Source of the DNA: Pegoplata infirma
Lineage: Eukaryota > Arthropoda > Insecta > Diptera > Anthomyiidae
Length of the DNA: 64,000 bases
Assembly: GCA_963921195.1 (NCBI GenBank)
Contig: OY992538.1
Coordinates: 5,332,001-5,396,000, forward strand
Reading direction: 5' to 3'
Made by a program: the position numbers and the translations under genes. Position 1 is the first letter of the stretch. Every line of letters starts with the position of its first letter. The notes beneath the pieces are model-generated. The model made no database searches, had not been told where the DNA came from, and saw only the letters and a list, made by a program, of their open reading frames with translations. Below, piece by piece: positions 1 to 10,943 of this stretch.

Positions 1-270
1 CTAATATACAAATTTTTAGAAAAACAAATTTTAAACGAAAAAAAAATTGGGTGGAAAATTTTTTGAGTGAAAAATAAAGCTTGAAAGAAAAAAAACTTGA
101 AAAAGAAAAAAGTGAAAAACAATTTAGAATAAATATTTAAGTGAAAAATATAGTTCCCTTTTTCATTCCACTTCGTTTCCCGTTACATAACTTTTCGTTC
201 CTAGTTCAATTTTGATTTCAAAAAGTACCAAAGTACTTTCTTTTACCCTCCTAGCATCGAAACTTTCTAC
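1..270. other. AT-rich DNA, no gene seen
   Basis: No open frame with recognisable protein content on either strand. It contains one copy of the GTACCAAAGTAC motif (near 226-238) that recurs at 830-1,400. It would be intronic or intergenic relative to the RGS-type exon at 2,039-2,395, whose downstream exons must lie to the left. Confidence 0.5.
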
Positions 271-272
271 TA

Positions 273-797
273 CGCTCAAAAAAAACCTTGTCAAATCACT
301 AGAAAAAGTCTCGTAATCCCATTATATCAATATTTGACAGTTTTCCTTGTTTTTTAACAAATAATTTTCGATAAAAATTTACATTTTTTTTGTAATTTTT
401 CAGGTTTTCTTGTAATTTTACAAAATTTTCAAGGTTTTAAAAAAAAAATATAGTAAATTTACAAGAATTCCTTGTAAGTTTTATTTCGTTAAAAAATTTG
501 TAAATTTGCAATTTTATTGGAAAAAATATTGTAAAATTACAAAAAAGCACGTAATTTTTACTAGGAATTCTCGTGAAATGAGTGGGAGCAAAAAAAATCT
601 AGTTAAGTCACGAAACCTCCTTGTTAGTTTAAACGCGTCAGAAAAATTTTAAATTTACAATTTCATTGGAAAAAGCTTGTAAAATTACAAAATTATTGGT
701 AAAAATCTTGTAAAAAAACAAGAAATTTTTGTCAAACAGGAGGTAGAAAAAAAAAGTAACAAATTTTTCTTTTAATTTTACAAGGTTTTTTTGAGTG
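273..797. mobile_element. MITE, family A, CACTCAAAAAAA ends
   Basis: The left end reads CGCTCAAAAAAAA and the right end is the complement of CACTCAAAAAAA. TA dinucleotides at 271-272 and 798-799 look like the target duplication, which is the Tc1/mariner type. The body is made of short lines around TTGTAAAATTACAA and a TGTCAAAxxGGAGGTAG block, shared with the copies at 4,915-5,364, 8,577-9,078 and 39,045. It has no coding capacity. Confidence 0.7.
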
Positions 798-829
798 TAG
801 TGCATTTTATCTAAATTTAAAGTTTTTAG

Positions 830-1400
830 TACCATTATTTCAGGAGATAGAATAGGTACCAAAGTACAAATTTTTACCTATTCAACCCATTAAAATAGGA
901 ATTTCCAGAAGCTACTAATTTCTGAATGTTTTTTTCTTCTGGAAAATCATACATTAAAATTTCAAGATTCTATTACTATAATTTCTGGAAATAGAGAAAG
1001 TACCAAAGTACACTTTGGTACTCTTTTTAAAATAGGAATTAAAGTACTTTTCTCGTATTTTTTATTGCTGGATGATTCTAGATTCAAAATTTTATGTTTA
1101 TTATTTCAGAGTACCTACAATTGTTTAACCCTTATCATCGAAACTTTCTAAAAAGTACGTTTTTTTAATGTTTTTTCACTGATCCTACATTCTACATTTT
1201 AATTTAATAGAACCATTACTTCAAGAGATAAAAAAAGTACCAAAATACAAAAACAAAACAGTATATCCAAAAGGTACATTTTTACCTTTTTTTACCATTA
1301 TTTCAGGAGAAATAAAAAGTACCAAAGTATTTTTTTAAACATATTTGCCCCTTAGAATCCAAAAAAAAACCATTTCCAAAAAGTACTTTTCAGGATTTTT
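830..1400. repeat. Degenerate tandem GTACCAAAGTAC repeats
   Basis: Four or five irregular units, each containing a stretch like TTTCAGGAGATA, then AAAGTACCAAAGTAC, then TTTTTACC and AATAGGAA. Unit spacing is uneven (roughly 100-250 bp). Related units occur near 20,900-21,080 and 23,145-23,190, so this is a dispersed family rather than a local satellite. Confidence 0.55.
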
Positions 1401-2038
1401 TAAAAAAAAAATACTTAAAAAATTATATGTATTCGGAATTCCACTCTAATGGACATATATAAAAGCACACACACACTTACGGCAAAACAAAAAATCTAAT
1501 AGTCACTCAGAGCGTATACTTAACAAAAAAATATACAATTTGAAATATTTATGTATGTTTTTGAACAGGTGTCAAAATTGATTTAATATAAACTGTAGAC
1601 CCAACCAAAAGAACATTAAATTCATAGTCGACATAAAGTTTTGGCCTAACCGAAGAAAAATAAAATACATTTAAAATCTATACAAATTGTTTTTATTATT
1701 AAAATCGACTACAAAAATTGCATAGAAAATTTAAAAATTTAAAATAAAACTTTTGTTAAATTAGACTTTTTGTTTTTCTGTGGTTCTGGCCATTATTTTC
1801 CATACTTTACTTAAATTATAGAAAAATTAAAGTCGAATTTTAATTAAATAGTTTTCTGTTTTAGTTGGTCCTTTTAAGTCTGTTCGGTATCCCCATTCGG
1901 GATACCTCTCTTGTTAAATGAACATTTAAACTTATCATTATAATCGATTTAATCTTCATGTTTTAATCATCATGTTTGTATTTTATATTATCCTTTTTTG
2001 TTTGGATATAAATTAAAGAAACCGAAAAAAAAACTCAC
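1401..2038. other. Intron following the RGS-type exon (minus strand)
   Basis: On the minus strand this begins with a GTGAGT donor at 2,038-2,033 directly after the RGS-type exon. No RGS-domain exon can be read between here and position 1, so the intron must run past the left edge. No repeat was clearly recognised in it. Confidence 0.5.
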
Positions 2039-2395
2039 CATTTCGCCCATGAGCATGAACAGCAACAACACCAACAGAAACAACATGGCTTTTGTGATTG
2101 CTGTTGCTGACGTTGCAGTGGTGTTGTTGCATCTGTTAAACCACTATTTGTCGTTGTTCCCATGGCACTTGTTGAAGTTAACATGCCACCAATATGAATA
2201 CCACCAGTATTTGTAACATCTAATACTCCGCTACTTCGATTATTTCCACCACCACCTCCTCCGCCACCTCCACCACCACCGACACCAGTTCCATTGCCAC
2301 CCACACCGCTACCACTGTTGGCTGTATTTTGTGACGTGGAACTCATGCCGCGCAAACGACATCCTGACGGCATTTCTGATACTGTACAAGACATT
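2039..2395 (-). CDS. dhit: N-terminal coding exon of an RZ-family RGS protein (double hit / RGS19-20 type), partial
   Basis: This minus-strand exon encodes about 118 residues from the ATG at 2,394-2,392. It starts MSCTVSEMPSGCRLRG, continues through a Gly/Ser/Thr-rich low-complexity leader with a run of about a dozen glycines and a short Gln run, and ends with the cysteine string CCFCWCCCCSCSW. A cysteine string of this form, followed by an RGS domain, is the hallmark of RZ-type RGS proteins. Family members are palmitoylated there and accelerate GTP hydrolysis on Gi/o alpha subunits at membranes. The exon ends in phase 2 (AAA TG) at a GTGAGT donor, 2,038-2,033. A TTTTTAG acceptor ends at 2,396, one base before the ATG, so an upstream non-coding exon is likely. 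The RGS domain is outside the window. The family call is firm; the orthologue name is inferred. Confidence 0.8.
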
Positions 2396-2496
2396 CTAAA
2401 AATAAATAGAAATTAGAATATTAAATCTGTAATTGATTTAAAGTGAAAATATACAGAGAAAAATGATAAAAAAAATTAAGTAAACTTTTATTAGTA

Positions 2497-2893
2497 TTGA
2501 GTAGGTGTCCCATAAGGGCTCTTATACAAAATGACATTTCTATAAAATTTGCTCCAACCGCTTAAACTGTCCCAAGAGTGCTCCTAGAGGAGTCAAATGT
2601 ATGACCGACCCAAAATAGTTTTAGAACCTCAACATTTTTTCAGAACATATCTACCCTCCTACTTTAACCGTTAAAGGGATCAATTAAAAAAAAATAGAAA
2701 AAAAAATATTATGAAAAATAAAAAAATTTATCGGCACCACTTAAAGGGTTAAAGATAGAGGGTAGATATGTTCTGAACAAATGTTGAGGTTCAAAAACTC
2801 TTGGTGGTTGGTCATAAATTTTACTACTCTAGTTAGAGCAGTGGGAGCAAATTTTATAGAAATGTCATTTTGTATAGGTATGTTCAGAAAAAA
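2497..2893. repeat. Foldback element
   Basis: Two arms of about 180 bp face each other around 2,695. The left arm runs from a TACAAAATGACATTTCT stretch to AGAACATATCTACCCT; the right arm repeats both as reverse complements (GGGTAGATATGTTCT then AGAAATGTCATTTTGTA). A further diverged copy of the right arm follows at about 3,000-3,185. No coding capacity. Confidence 0.65.
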
Positions 2894-2999
2894 TATTGAG
2901 GGGTAAAAATAAATAGCGGTCGGTCTCACTTTCGACCACTCTAGGAGGCACCATGGAAGCGGTAGGAGCTGATTTCATAAAATAAATTTATAAAACAAT

Positions 3000-3185
3000 A
3001 AAAAAAAATTATATAGGGACCGCCTTATGGGTTAGATATAGAGCGTAAGTATGTTCTGAGAAGATGTTGGGATGTAGAAAATATTAAGGTTCGATCATAC
3101 ATTTTACTCCTCTAGGGGCACTTTTGAGGCAGTTAGAGCTGTAGGAGCAGTTTTATAAAAATGTGATCTTTGTATTGGAGTGGAG
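3000..3185. repeat. Diverged extra arm of the 2.5-2.9 kb foldback
   Basis: It contains TAAGTATGTTCTGAGAAGAT, then TTTTACTCCTCTAG, then GTAGGAGCAGTTTTATAAA in the same order as the right arm of the neighbouring foldback, with many substitutions. Confidence 0.5.
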
Positions 3186-3189
3186 ACAG

Positions 3190-3610
3190 AACTTAGGTAT
3201 GTTTAGATTGTTTTGGTATGTTCATAAGAGTTGTTTAACTTGACCGTGGCTACAATTTTGCCAAATATTGTTAGGGAAAAATCAGCAGTCCCTGTAACTT
3301 ATGCTGAGAAACGTAAAAAAAACAATATTTTAAAAAAAGTCCAGAAAAAAATATTTTTTCAGCATAAAATGTTGACAGAATTTGTTCAACAGAATTAGCC
3401 ACAGTTTTGCCAAATATACTTAAACGATAGCACCAACTCTGATGAAGCTATATTTTAAGGGTCCCACTGCTTTTTTGAATCTTTGGAGGCCCATAAAAAA
3501 TAATTGGTCACCAAACTGCACGATCTGAGAACAGGATTTTTCTACCTTTTGGCAATAGAATCAAACTATTAAGTTCTTGTGTTTTTTTCACTGTTACACA
3601 GTGTAATCAT
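3190..3610. other. AT-rich DNA, nothing recognised
   Basis: No gene, RNA gene or clear repeat boundary was seen. A GCCACAGTTTTGCCAAATAT stretch near 3,400 partly echoes GGCTACAATTTTGCCAAATA near 3,250 in the same orientation, which suggests an old local duplication. Confidence 0.4.
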
Positions 3611-3613
3611 ACT

Positions 3614-4050
3614 AGAGATGGGCACATGAGCAGATTAGAGCATGATTCACGCGTGATCACGCGTGATTGTGACTGAATTTCATTTTACTCACGTGATTGT
3701 GAGTAAGTGTGAGTGAAGAAAAAAATTGCGTGAATGAGTGTGCGTGAGTAAGATTTTTGCGTGAGTGAGTGTGCGTGCGTGAGTCGATTTTTTTGCGTGA
3801 GTTTGCGTGATTTATTTTCTTTTCATATTTCCTTTACTTAATTTAAAATTTTGTCCGAAAAAAGCAAAACAAAGATGTAAAATTTCGCAGAAAATTTTGA
3901 AAGATTTTAGAAATTTTAGTTTTTTAATTTTTTTGTATAAATAAGAGTATTGTGAGTGTGAGTCAACGTGAGTGTGAGTCAACGTGAGTGTGAGTGAAGC
4001 TCGAGTGAGTGTGAGTAGAAAAAATATTCTCGTGAGTGAGTGTGCGTGAT
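3614..4050. mobile_element. hAT-like remnant with GTGAGTGTGA low complexity
   Basis: The left end TAGAGATGGGCA is typical of hAT-type termini and matches the complement of the right end of the element at 39,350-39,777. The interior is a dense mixture of GTGAGTG, GCGTGAGT and ACGCGTGATC. No matching right end is visible, so this copy looks truncated. Confidence 0.5.
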
Positions 4051-4800
4051 TCAAAAATTCCTGTTTTATATTTTTGTGTAATATTGGTAAAATTTCGAGA
4101 TCAAAGACTTATTATATTTATTTTTACTGCAGTTCTCACTAGGTAAAAAAAACTGAGAATATGAATATTAAATGTTTGGACCACAACTGTATTACCACAA
4201 TTTTCTAAAGAATTCTGGTGATGGGATATAATTGGAAAATTCTCGAAACGATTGTGAATTCAATTCTGAAAATTCCCTAATTTTTGAAAGTAAAAACTTT
4301 GTGAGTATTTGTTGGGACAATATCCTGAGATAGAAAGTAGAGTTAACATAAGTTGTTATTTTGTTAATTTATAATGGGGAAAATAAAAGACCTCGAACTA
4401 GAATATTTAATTTTTTTTTTTGTTGAATAAAACCTAACTTCCATTACTCAGCGAAACAAATTATTATTCATTAATACAATATTGTAAACAATAAAAATGT
4501 ATAAATATATTTTTTCTAATTTTATTTTATTATTATTATTATTTGACTCACCTAAATTTGTTCAAGTCTTTTAGTCTTAAGCTAAATTGCCTTATTGCTT
4601 ATGCTTCTAAAATTAAAAAAATATTGAAGCCGTTTGGTTTTCTTAATACTTTGTAGGTTTTGGTGCGTTAGGAAATCCTAAAATTAACATTGGTTCTTTT
4701 TTGTAATTGTGCTCTAAGTTGCTGATAATGAAACATTTATCTGTAATGAAATTAAATATAAATATTTTGTATTAATAAATTTATTTTATGTGGCTTAATA
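4051..4800. other. AT-rich DNA, nothing recognised
   Basis: No reading frame of interest and no clear terminal repeats. It contains a short TATTATTATTATT microsatellite near 4,530. Confidence 0.4.
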
Positions 4801-4801
4801 C

Positions 4802-4885
4802 ATATCGAGGGCAAATATTCAAAACTTGCTATCTGCAGTGTTATAACATAGCAGATAGCAAGTTTTGAATATTCGCCCTCGATAT
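4802..4885. repeat. Near-perfect 35-bp hairpin, ATATCGAGGGC family
   Basis: Arms 4,802-4,836 and 4,851-4,885 are reverse complements over 35 bp with one mismatch, around a 14-nt loop. The arm sequence (ATATCGAGGGC, then ATATTCAAAACTTGC, then TATCTGC) matches the termini of the foldback at 43,136-44,092, so this is a minimal, loop-deleted member of that family. Confidence 0.8.
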
Positions 4886-4914
4886 TAAAAAGAAATTTAA
4901 ATGGAATAAATTTT

Positions 4915-5364
4915 TAGAAACAAAAAATTTTCGATCGAAATTTATGTTTTTTTGGTAATTTTACAATTTTTTTTTGTAATTTTACAAATTTTTAACATTT
5001 TTTTTTTCAAAAAAAAAATCAAGTAAATTCACGAGATTTCCTTGTAAGTTTTATTGCGCTAAAAAGTGGTAAATTTACAATATTATTGGTAAAATTGTTG
5101 TAAAATTACGAAAAAGTTGCTAATTTTTACTAGGAATTCTCGTAAAATAGGAGGTAGTAAAAAATCTAGTAAAAACACGAAACCTCCTTGTAAGTTTTAT
5201 AGCTATAAAAAAATTTTAAATTTACAATTTTATTGGTAAAAAACTTGTAAAATTACAAAACTATTGGTAAAAAGCTTGTTAAATTGCAATGAATTTTTGT
5301 CAAATTGGAGGTAGCAAAAAAAAAAAGTTACACTTTTCGTGTCGTTTTACAATGTTTTTTAGTG
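4915..5364. mobile_element. MITE, family A, left end lost
   Basis: It shares the family A body with 273-797: TTCGATCGAAATTTA, repeated TTGTAAAATTAC lines and AATTGGAGGTAG. The right end TTTTTTAGTG is followed by TA. The left CACTCAAA end is missing; the body abuts the hairpin at 4,802-4,885. Confidence 0.55.
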
Positions 5365-5609
5365 TATTTAGCAAATTGACACAATCGTTAGTGGCAAAAC
5401 ATAAAGTCTTATATTCGTATGTAAGTAGACATAATGAGAATGCATGTACTAAATTCACAACACAATACAGCTCTAAATTTCAAACGAAATGTCTAACCAA
5501 ACCATCTCTATTAAATACAAACAAACATGTACCACAAGACTGGCATTTTTCTGTAAAGCAAATTTTTTTCTTCTCCGATTTTCAAAGTCCGGGCATTTTT
5601 TTATTCTAC
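5365..5609. other. Short spacer, no gene
   Basis: Low-complexity AT-rich sequence. The open frames across it are not conserved-looking and overlap repeat DNA. Confidence 0.35.
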
Positions 5610-6692
5610 TAGGCCAAAACCTCATGTGGTACCAATTTGAGGCCAATCAGATTAAATTAACCCGTGGCGCCCGGCGGTCAAAGTTTTGGATTTTTGAAAA
5701 ATTTGACACATCATATTTGTTAATTTTGATGCGCTGAGCACGAGTATCAAAAAAATTTAAAATCGGTCGGACAGTTTTCGAGATATCGCTATTTGAAATT
5801 TTTTAAAAAAATTGGCGGTTTTTTCCTACGTTCAAGAAATTTTTTAAAAAAAGTCTCAAAATTTCATTCCGCCGACCCTTTTGTAGAGCTTGAGACAATC
5901 TTTCATTTAAAACTAATTTGAGCCAAATTCGATCACAACCGTGGCGCCCTTCGATCAAAGTTTTGAACTTTTGGAAAATTTCCACCAAAATTTTGAATTT
6001 TTGAAAATGAAAAAATAAAAAAAAAATCTTGCGATACATTATTTTTATTAATTTCAACATGCTGAATACGAATATCAAAAAAATTTATAAAATTTTTCGA
6101 ACGGTTTTCGAGATATCGCCATTTAAAATTTGTGTAAAAAATTGCAAAATAGGCGGTTTTTCCTACGTTTAAGACATTTTTTTAAAAAACTTTCAAAATT
6201 TCTTTATTTTAACCCTTTCATATAGCTTTCATTTAAGCCTAATTTGAGCCAAATCCGAACATTTTTATCCGTGGCGCCATTCGACCAAAGTTTAGGGTTT
6301 TTGGTAAAAAGTTTCTAAAAAGCCAAAACATTGATCGATTGGCGCCACGGCTTAAACTGATCGGATTTGGCTAAAATTAAGTTTAAATGAAAGGTTGTCT
6401 TATGAAAGGGTCAACGTAAAGAAATTTTAAGACTTTTTTAAAAAAAATTCTTGAACGTAGGAAAATAACGCCATTTTTTACAAATTTGAAATAACGATAT
6501 CTCGAAAACACATCGAGCGATATTCGTGCTCAGCGCATCGAAATTAACATATATGATTTTTCGAAAGATATATATTTTTTAATTTTATTTTTAAAAATTT
6601 TTTCAAAAATCCAAAACTTTGACCGGCGCGCCGGGCGCCACGGGTTAATTTAATCCGATTGACCTCAAATTTGTACTAATTAAGGTTTAGAC
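5610..6692. repeat. Foldback element Z, about 1.1 kb
   Basis: The ends are inverted copies: ACCAATTTGAGG..CCAATC on the left and GATTGACCTCAAATTTG on the right, followed inward by AACCCGTGGCGCCCGGCG and its complement, then GATGCGCTGAGCACGA and its complement. The left arm carries two internal units (about 5,640-5,930 and 5,940-6,250), each with GTTTTCGAGATATCG and TTCCTACGTT. Near 6,692 it abuts the TA-flanked MITE B. Confidence 0.7.
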
Positions 6693-6695
6693 CTA

Positions 6696-7574
6696 CACTC
6701 AAAAAAATACGTTAGTAGATTTACTAATTTTTTTTTGCTAATGCTAGTTAGCTAACTTTTAGCAAATTTTTAGTTGAGATTAGCATGTTAGCAAAAAATT
6801 CTTGTAAACTTCATTTAGCACATTAGCAATTTTAAACAAACGTTGAACTAATTTCTTTTGCTAAGATTTGAAATTGAGTTGACAACATTTTTACAAGATT
6901 TTTTGCTAACATTAGCAAAAATAAATGGTAAATTTTTTTTTATTTTCAGAAAACTTAAAATGGCTCTATCTCGGAAACTAAGCCAGATAGAGCAAAATGG
7001 AGGGCATTTTTGGTTCTTAGAATCTCCATACTTTCGCGGGTCCTCTTCACATGTGTGGACCCTAATGGGCCCTAACTTTGGATCCAAAAAAGTTAGCATT
7101 CCCGAAAATTTTAAAATGCTCATATCTCGGTAAATATTGCCGACACAACAAAAAGTCCAAAAGCATTTTTGTAGCTCTCAATACGTAGAACAAGACCGCA
7201 AAATAGTCAAAAGCTCTCCGAGTAATATTTTTGAAGTTATCGAGTTTTTTATTTCTCAAGACCCCAGTGGTCCCCTATAATTACGTATCTCAAAAACTAA
7301 GCCAGGTAGAGCGAAACGGACACCAATTTTGGATCAAAAACTATGACGATTTTTAAGGAACCCAACTAGGTCTAGGCCCATCGGGGTCTGGACCTATCGG
7401 GTCCGAACCCATTGGGGTCCTCAAATGTGTCAAAAAAAAAAAATTAGTTAACTAATTATTGGCAAAACATTTTTGCTAACTTTAGCAAAAAAATTGTGGG
7501 TTCAAAATCAGCAAATTTTCTTGTAGGTTTACAAGTTTTTTTTGCTAACATTACAGTTTTTTTTTTTTTGAGTG
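6696..7574. mobile_element. MITE, family B, CACTCAAAAAAA ends
   Basis: Left end CACTCAAAAAAATACG and right end TTTTTTTGAGTG, flanked by TA at 6,694-6,695 and 7,575-7,576. The arms are rich in GTTAGCAAAA / TTTGCTAAC. The centre (about 6,955-7,440) holds a CTATCTCGGAAACTAAGCC block and a CTTCACATGTGTGGACCCT block that reappear inside the foldback at 61,283-61,706. It has probably swallowed, or shares, that element. Confidence 0.7.
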
Positions 7575-7576
7575 TA

Positions 7577-8460
7577 GGACAACAGAATTTTGCCCGGACA
7601 CTTGGTAAAATCGAAACGATTGGCAACTCGCTAAATATTCTTGACAATGGAATTTGACAAATTCCGAAACACGTGTCGAGTAAGTCTTGCAAAATGACCA
7701 AACCAATCAATTTAAAACAAACAACTTTATAAATGGTTTCTTGAAAATTGTTACTTTGACAATATCATGATTAGTAAATGAAATATGACTTTGAGCTAGA
7801 ATAATCTTAACCAACAAAAGAAAAATCCATTTAAATTTTGACAATTGAATGTATTTTATATTCATCATTTTAAATTTTAGCGGGATCGGTTAAAATTTTA
7901 TATGGGATAGTCCCAATAGAAACCGTCTCACATAAATCTTAACAAAAATATTTGAAAATAGAAGATATTTTTGTGGCAGAAAGGAACAAGTGCATAAGTG
8001 TTTTTAATAATTTTTTTCGAGAGCAATTTTAAGATATAAATATTAATACAAAATCACTGTTAATTGACATTTTCAATAAAAAAGTGTGCTGTAGATAATT
8101 TATACAATCATGATAGGGTTTAAGATGTAAAGCAGGCGCGGATCCAGGAATTTCATTTGGGGGGGGAGATTTTTTTTACCCAAAAAAATTTTAGGCAGTC
8201 GAAAGCAAAAAAGTTTTCTTGGAAGGGGGGGAGGGGGGTGGGGGTGTGGCTGTGTGTTTTTTTATTGTTAATATTCAGTAACAAACTGAAAACCAAAAAA
8301 AAAAAATATTTTTTTTTTAATGTATGCAAAAAAAATACATAAAAACTTCAAAAGAATTTAGAATAAAGTTCTTCAATTCTCAGATCGTAGTTTCCGTAGA
8401 AAAACTCTCAGATTCAAAACTTTGAATCTTTGATTTCTTATACTCTTTTCTATAGAAATA
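7577..8460. other. AT-rich DNA with a GCGCGGATCCAG / G-tract motif
   Basis: No gene seen. At 8,133-8,240 the motif GGCGCGGATCCAGG is followed within 20 bp by runs of 8-9 G and then GGGGGGGAGGGGGG. The same GCGCGGATCCAG-plus-G-run signature occurs in all three bodies of the 9-20 kb repeat. Confidence 0.45.
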
Positions 8461-8576
8461 ACACAGGCAACAAATTTTTAACGCACAAACCAGAGTATAC
8501 TTTTCTAAGCATTTGACTTTTTAGACTACTACATATCAGGTTTTATAAATAAAGGTGTATTCGTGCACTTACGGTC
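8461..8576. repeat. Deletion derivative of the 29.8 kb foldback
   Basis: ACCAGAGTATAC, then TTTCTAAGCATTTGA and a right-end piece ATAAAGGTGTATTCGTGCA match the two termini of the foldback at 29,815-30,595, with nearly all of the interior missing. Confidence 0.4.
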
Positions 8577-9078
8577 AAAAATAAAACATTGGAAAATTAC
8601 AAGAAAAGTTTGAAACTTTTTTTTTTTTGCTACCTCCTATTTGACAAGAATTCCTTGTTATTTTACAAACTTTTTACCAATAGTTTTGTAATTTTACAAG
8701 CCTTTTACCAAAAAAATAGTAAATTTAAAATTTTTTCGACGCGATAAAACTAACAAGGAGGTTTTCGTGATTTTACTAGATTTTTTGCTACCCCCTATTT
8801 TACGAGAATTCCTTGTAAAAATTACGAACTTTTTTTGTAATTTTACAAGATTTTTACCAATAAAATTGAAAATTTACAACTTTTTTGACTTAATAAAACT
8901 TATAAGAAATTCTCGTAAATTTACTAGATTTTTTTAGTAAAAAATCTTGGAAATATGTAAAATTACAAGAAAAATTGTAAAATAACAAAAAAAAATTTAA
9001 ATTTCGATCGAAAATTATTTGTAAAAAAACAAGGAAAACTGTCAAATATTGGTAAAATGGGACTCAAGATATTTTCTA
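8577..9078 (-). mobile_element. MITE, family A, interrupted at 9,078
   Basis: Reverse-oriented family A body: TGCTACCTCCTATTTGACAAG, TTGTAATTTTACAAG lines, TTTCGATCGAAA, then ACTGTCAAATATTGGTAAAATGGG. It stops at ATATTTTCTA where the minisatellite array begins. The missing end (TAGTAATTTGACATTG, then TTTTTTTTTTGAGCG) is found intact at 16,320-16,352 and again at 12,614-12,646, so the array block was inserted into this MITE at a TA. Confidence 0.65.
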
Positions 9079-9403
9079 CACCATTTACAGATGTAATTCG
9101 AAAAAGATCAATTGTAATTCGAAGATTCTATTTGTAATTCGAAGATTCCATTTGTAATTCGAAGATTCCATTTGTAATTCGAAGATTCCATTTGTAATTC
9201 GAATACTCCAATTGTAATTCGAAGATTCCATTTGTAATTCGAAGATTCCAATTGTAATTCGAAAAAGATCAATTGTAATTCGAAAAAGATCAATTGTAAT
9301 TCGAAAAAGATCAATTGTAATTCGAAAAAGATCAATTGTAATTCGTAAAAGAGCAATTGTAATTCGTAAAAGATCAATTGGAATCTTCGAATTACAATTG
9401 ATC
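9079..9403. repeat. T array 1: palindromic 20-21 bp minisatellite
   Basis: Starts CACCATTTACAGATG after TA (9,077-9,078). It continues with about seven units like TGTAATTCGAAGATTCCATT (20 bp), then AATTGTAATTCGAAAAAGATC units (21 bp). Orientation flips near 9,378, and the array ends against the body at TTTTATATA. Unit length is close to two turns of DNA. Confidence 0.85.
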
Positions 9404-9597
9404 TTTTATATATTTTCAAATATTTTTTTTCATTTTTTTTTAAGAGTAATTGACCTAAATAATATCCATATACATATAAAATGTCATCTATGTCATTTTC
9501 TTAAAAATCTCATCAATATAAATGTCTTTTACAGTGCAAAACCACCTTAAATGGCATGTTTTTTGAAAAAGTTTTTACCATAACATTTCAAAATAAA

Positions 9598-10058
9598 CAA
9601 GTAAGAAAATTATAGCCGGTCAAGACCGACATATAATACTTTACTCCAGGGGTTTCCCGAAAAATGGTCCTAAGTCCAAAAACTTAAACCAATTCGATAT
9701 TTCTTTTAATAAACCTTTATTTAGTGAATCGACTTCTAGGGAAATGTCACTGACTCAATTCCGTTCGGAAGTTGAATAAGTGGTTTACTCGTAAAACGCA
9801 AAGCAAATATTTTTTTTTCTGAATGAAACCACTTTTATGCAATTCAATTCCACTTTGATTTTTGAAAGTGATTTCATTCCGAAAAAAATAATTTTCCAAT
9901 AAACCACTTTTTTCAAATCCGAATGGGATTGAGTCTGTGCCCCGTATTTATGACCAATACACCGATTTAACTAAATATCGGTCGAGGTAACAAAAAGTCC
10001 AAAAATGGCCCGATTATAATTAAATTTAATTAGGTAACTAAAGTATACGGAAAACACC
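9598..10058 (+). mobile_element. F-type element fragment with Y foldback inside
   Basis: Begins ACAAGTAAGAAAATTATAG followed by the hairpin CGGTCAAGACCG; the same start is seen at 37,097 and, diverged, at 26,876. A Y foldback (TCACTGACTCAATTCCG to ATTGAGTCTGTG) lies at about 9,745-9,945. Reverse copies are at 15,443-15,905 and 19,145-19,610. Confidence 0.55.
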
Positions 10059-10846
10059 TGCACACACCCATCTTCAAATAAATTTAGGATGGTGACAAAA
10101 TCGGGTAATGGCATTTCACTCGTCTACATTTTGAGCTTTAAAAATCGTTAACACGAAAATCCTAGCTGATCCTGTTTTCGATTTATTGCAAAATAATGAC
10201 ACTGTTAGACAACGAAAATCTGTGGTGAAATGTCCAACTGATTCTTATAGATTTTGTTCTCCTTAATCCAAATCTGGCATACAATTTTTTCTAGCACCTA
10301 CCGTTTTTGAGAAAGTCGCTGTTAAAAAGTGAAAAACCAATAGTTTCTCACTTTTGGTGGTCCACTGTTACAGATTCTTCTAAAAATAGGACTAGATTGC
10401 ATGTAAAATGAACCTCCTGATTCCAAAATTGCAATTCAAATTCCGTTTCGAGATATTCGCGTTCCCGTTTTCGAGATATTCGCGTTTGAAAATTTTTCCA
10501 CACGAAAATCGCAAACGCGAATATCTCGAAAACGGAACATGCTAGAAAAATTTGGATTGCAGTTTTGGAATCAGGAGGTCCACTTTATATGAAATAAAGT
10601 CATATTTGTTGAAAGCATCATAACATTAACCATTACATAAGAAATCTGTAAGAATCAATTGGATATTTTATTGGGAGGTTTTTGTTGTCGACAGTGTTAT
10701 TATTTAGCAATAACTCGAAAACAGAATCAGCTAGGATTTTCGTGTTAACGATTTTTAAAGCTCAAAAGAAAGAGGAGTGAAATTCCATTACCCGTTTTGC
10801 CATCGATTTAATACAACCTAAAATTGCTTGAAGAGGGGTGTGTGCA
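10059..10846. repeat. Foldback Q1, full-length palindrome
   Basis: The ends TGCACACACCCATCTTCAA and its near complement TTGAAGAGGGGTGTGTGCA bound two arms of about 390 bp that remain complementary throughout. Motifs such as AAAATCGTTAACACGAAAAT, GAACCTCCTGATTCC and TATTCGCGTTT recur in mirror order around about 10,455. Other copies: 13,883-15,442, 17,586-19,144 and 54,978-56,308. Confidence 0.8.
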
Positions 10847-10943
10847 AACAATATTTTAGACAAATCTGTGGAAAAAAGGAAAAAGTGCATAAGTCGAGTT
10901 ATGTTAATCTTTTTTAGTTACTTATATTCGATTACTCTTTACA

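Noticed and set aside
1454..1500. TATATAAAAG with a possible initiator about 30 bp downstream on the plus strand
   Set aside because: No open frame, exon or splice site follows, and TATA-like strings are expected by chance in such AT-rich DNA.
3812..4054. 80-codon minus-strand frame of Thr/Leu/His repeats
   Set aside because: Translation of the GTGAGTGTGA low-complexity repeat.
9108..9419. Open frame of repeated FFELQL / ESSNYKWN units, and similar frames at 12,260-12,473 and 15,996-16,220
   Set aside because: Translation of the T array minisatellite, open in several frames and on both strands.
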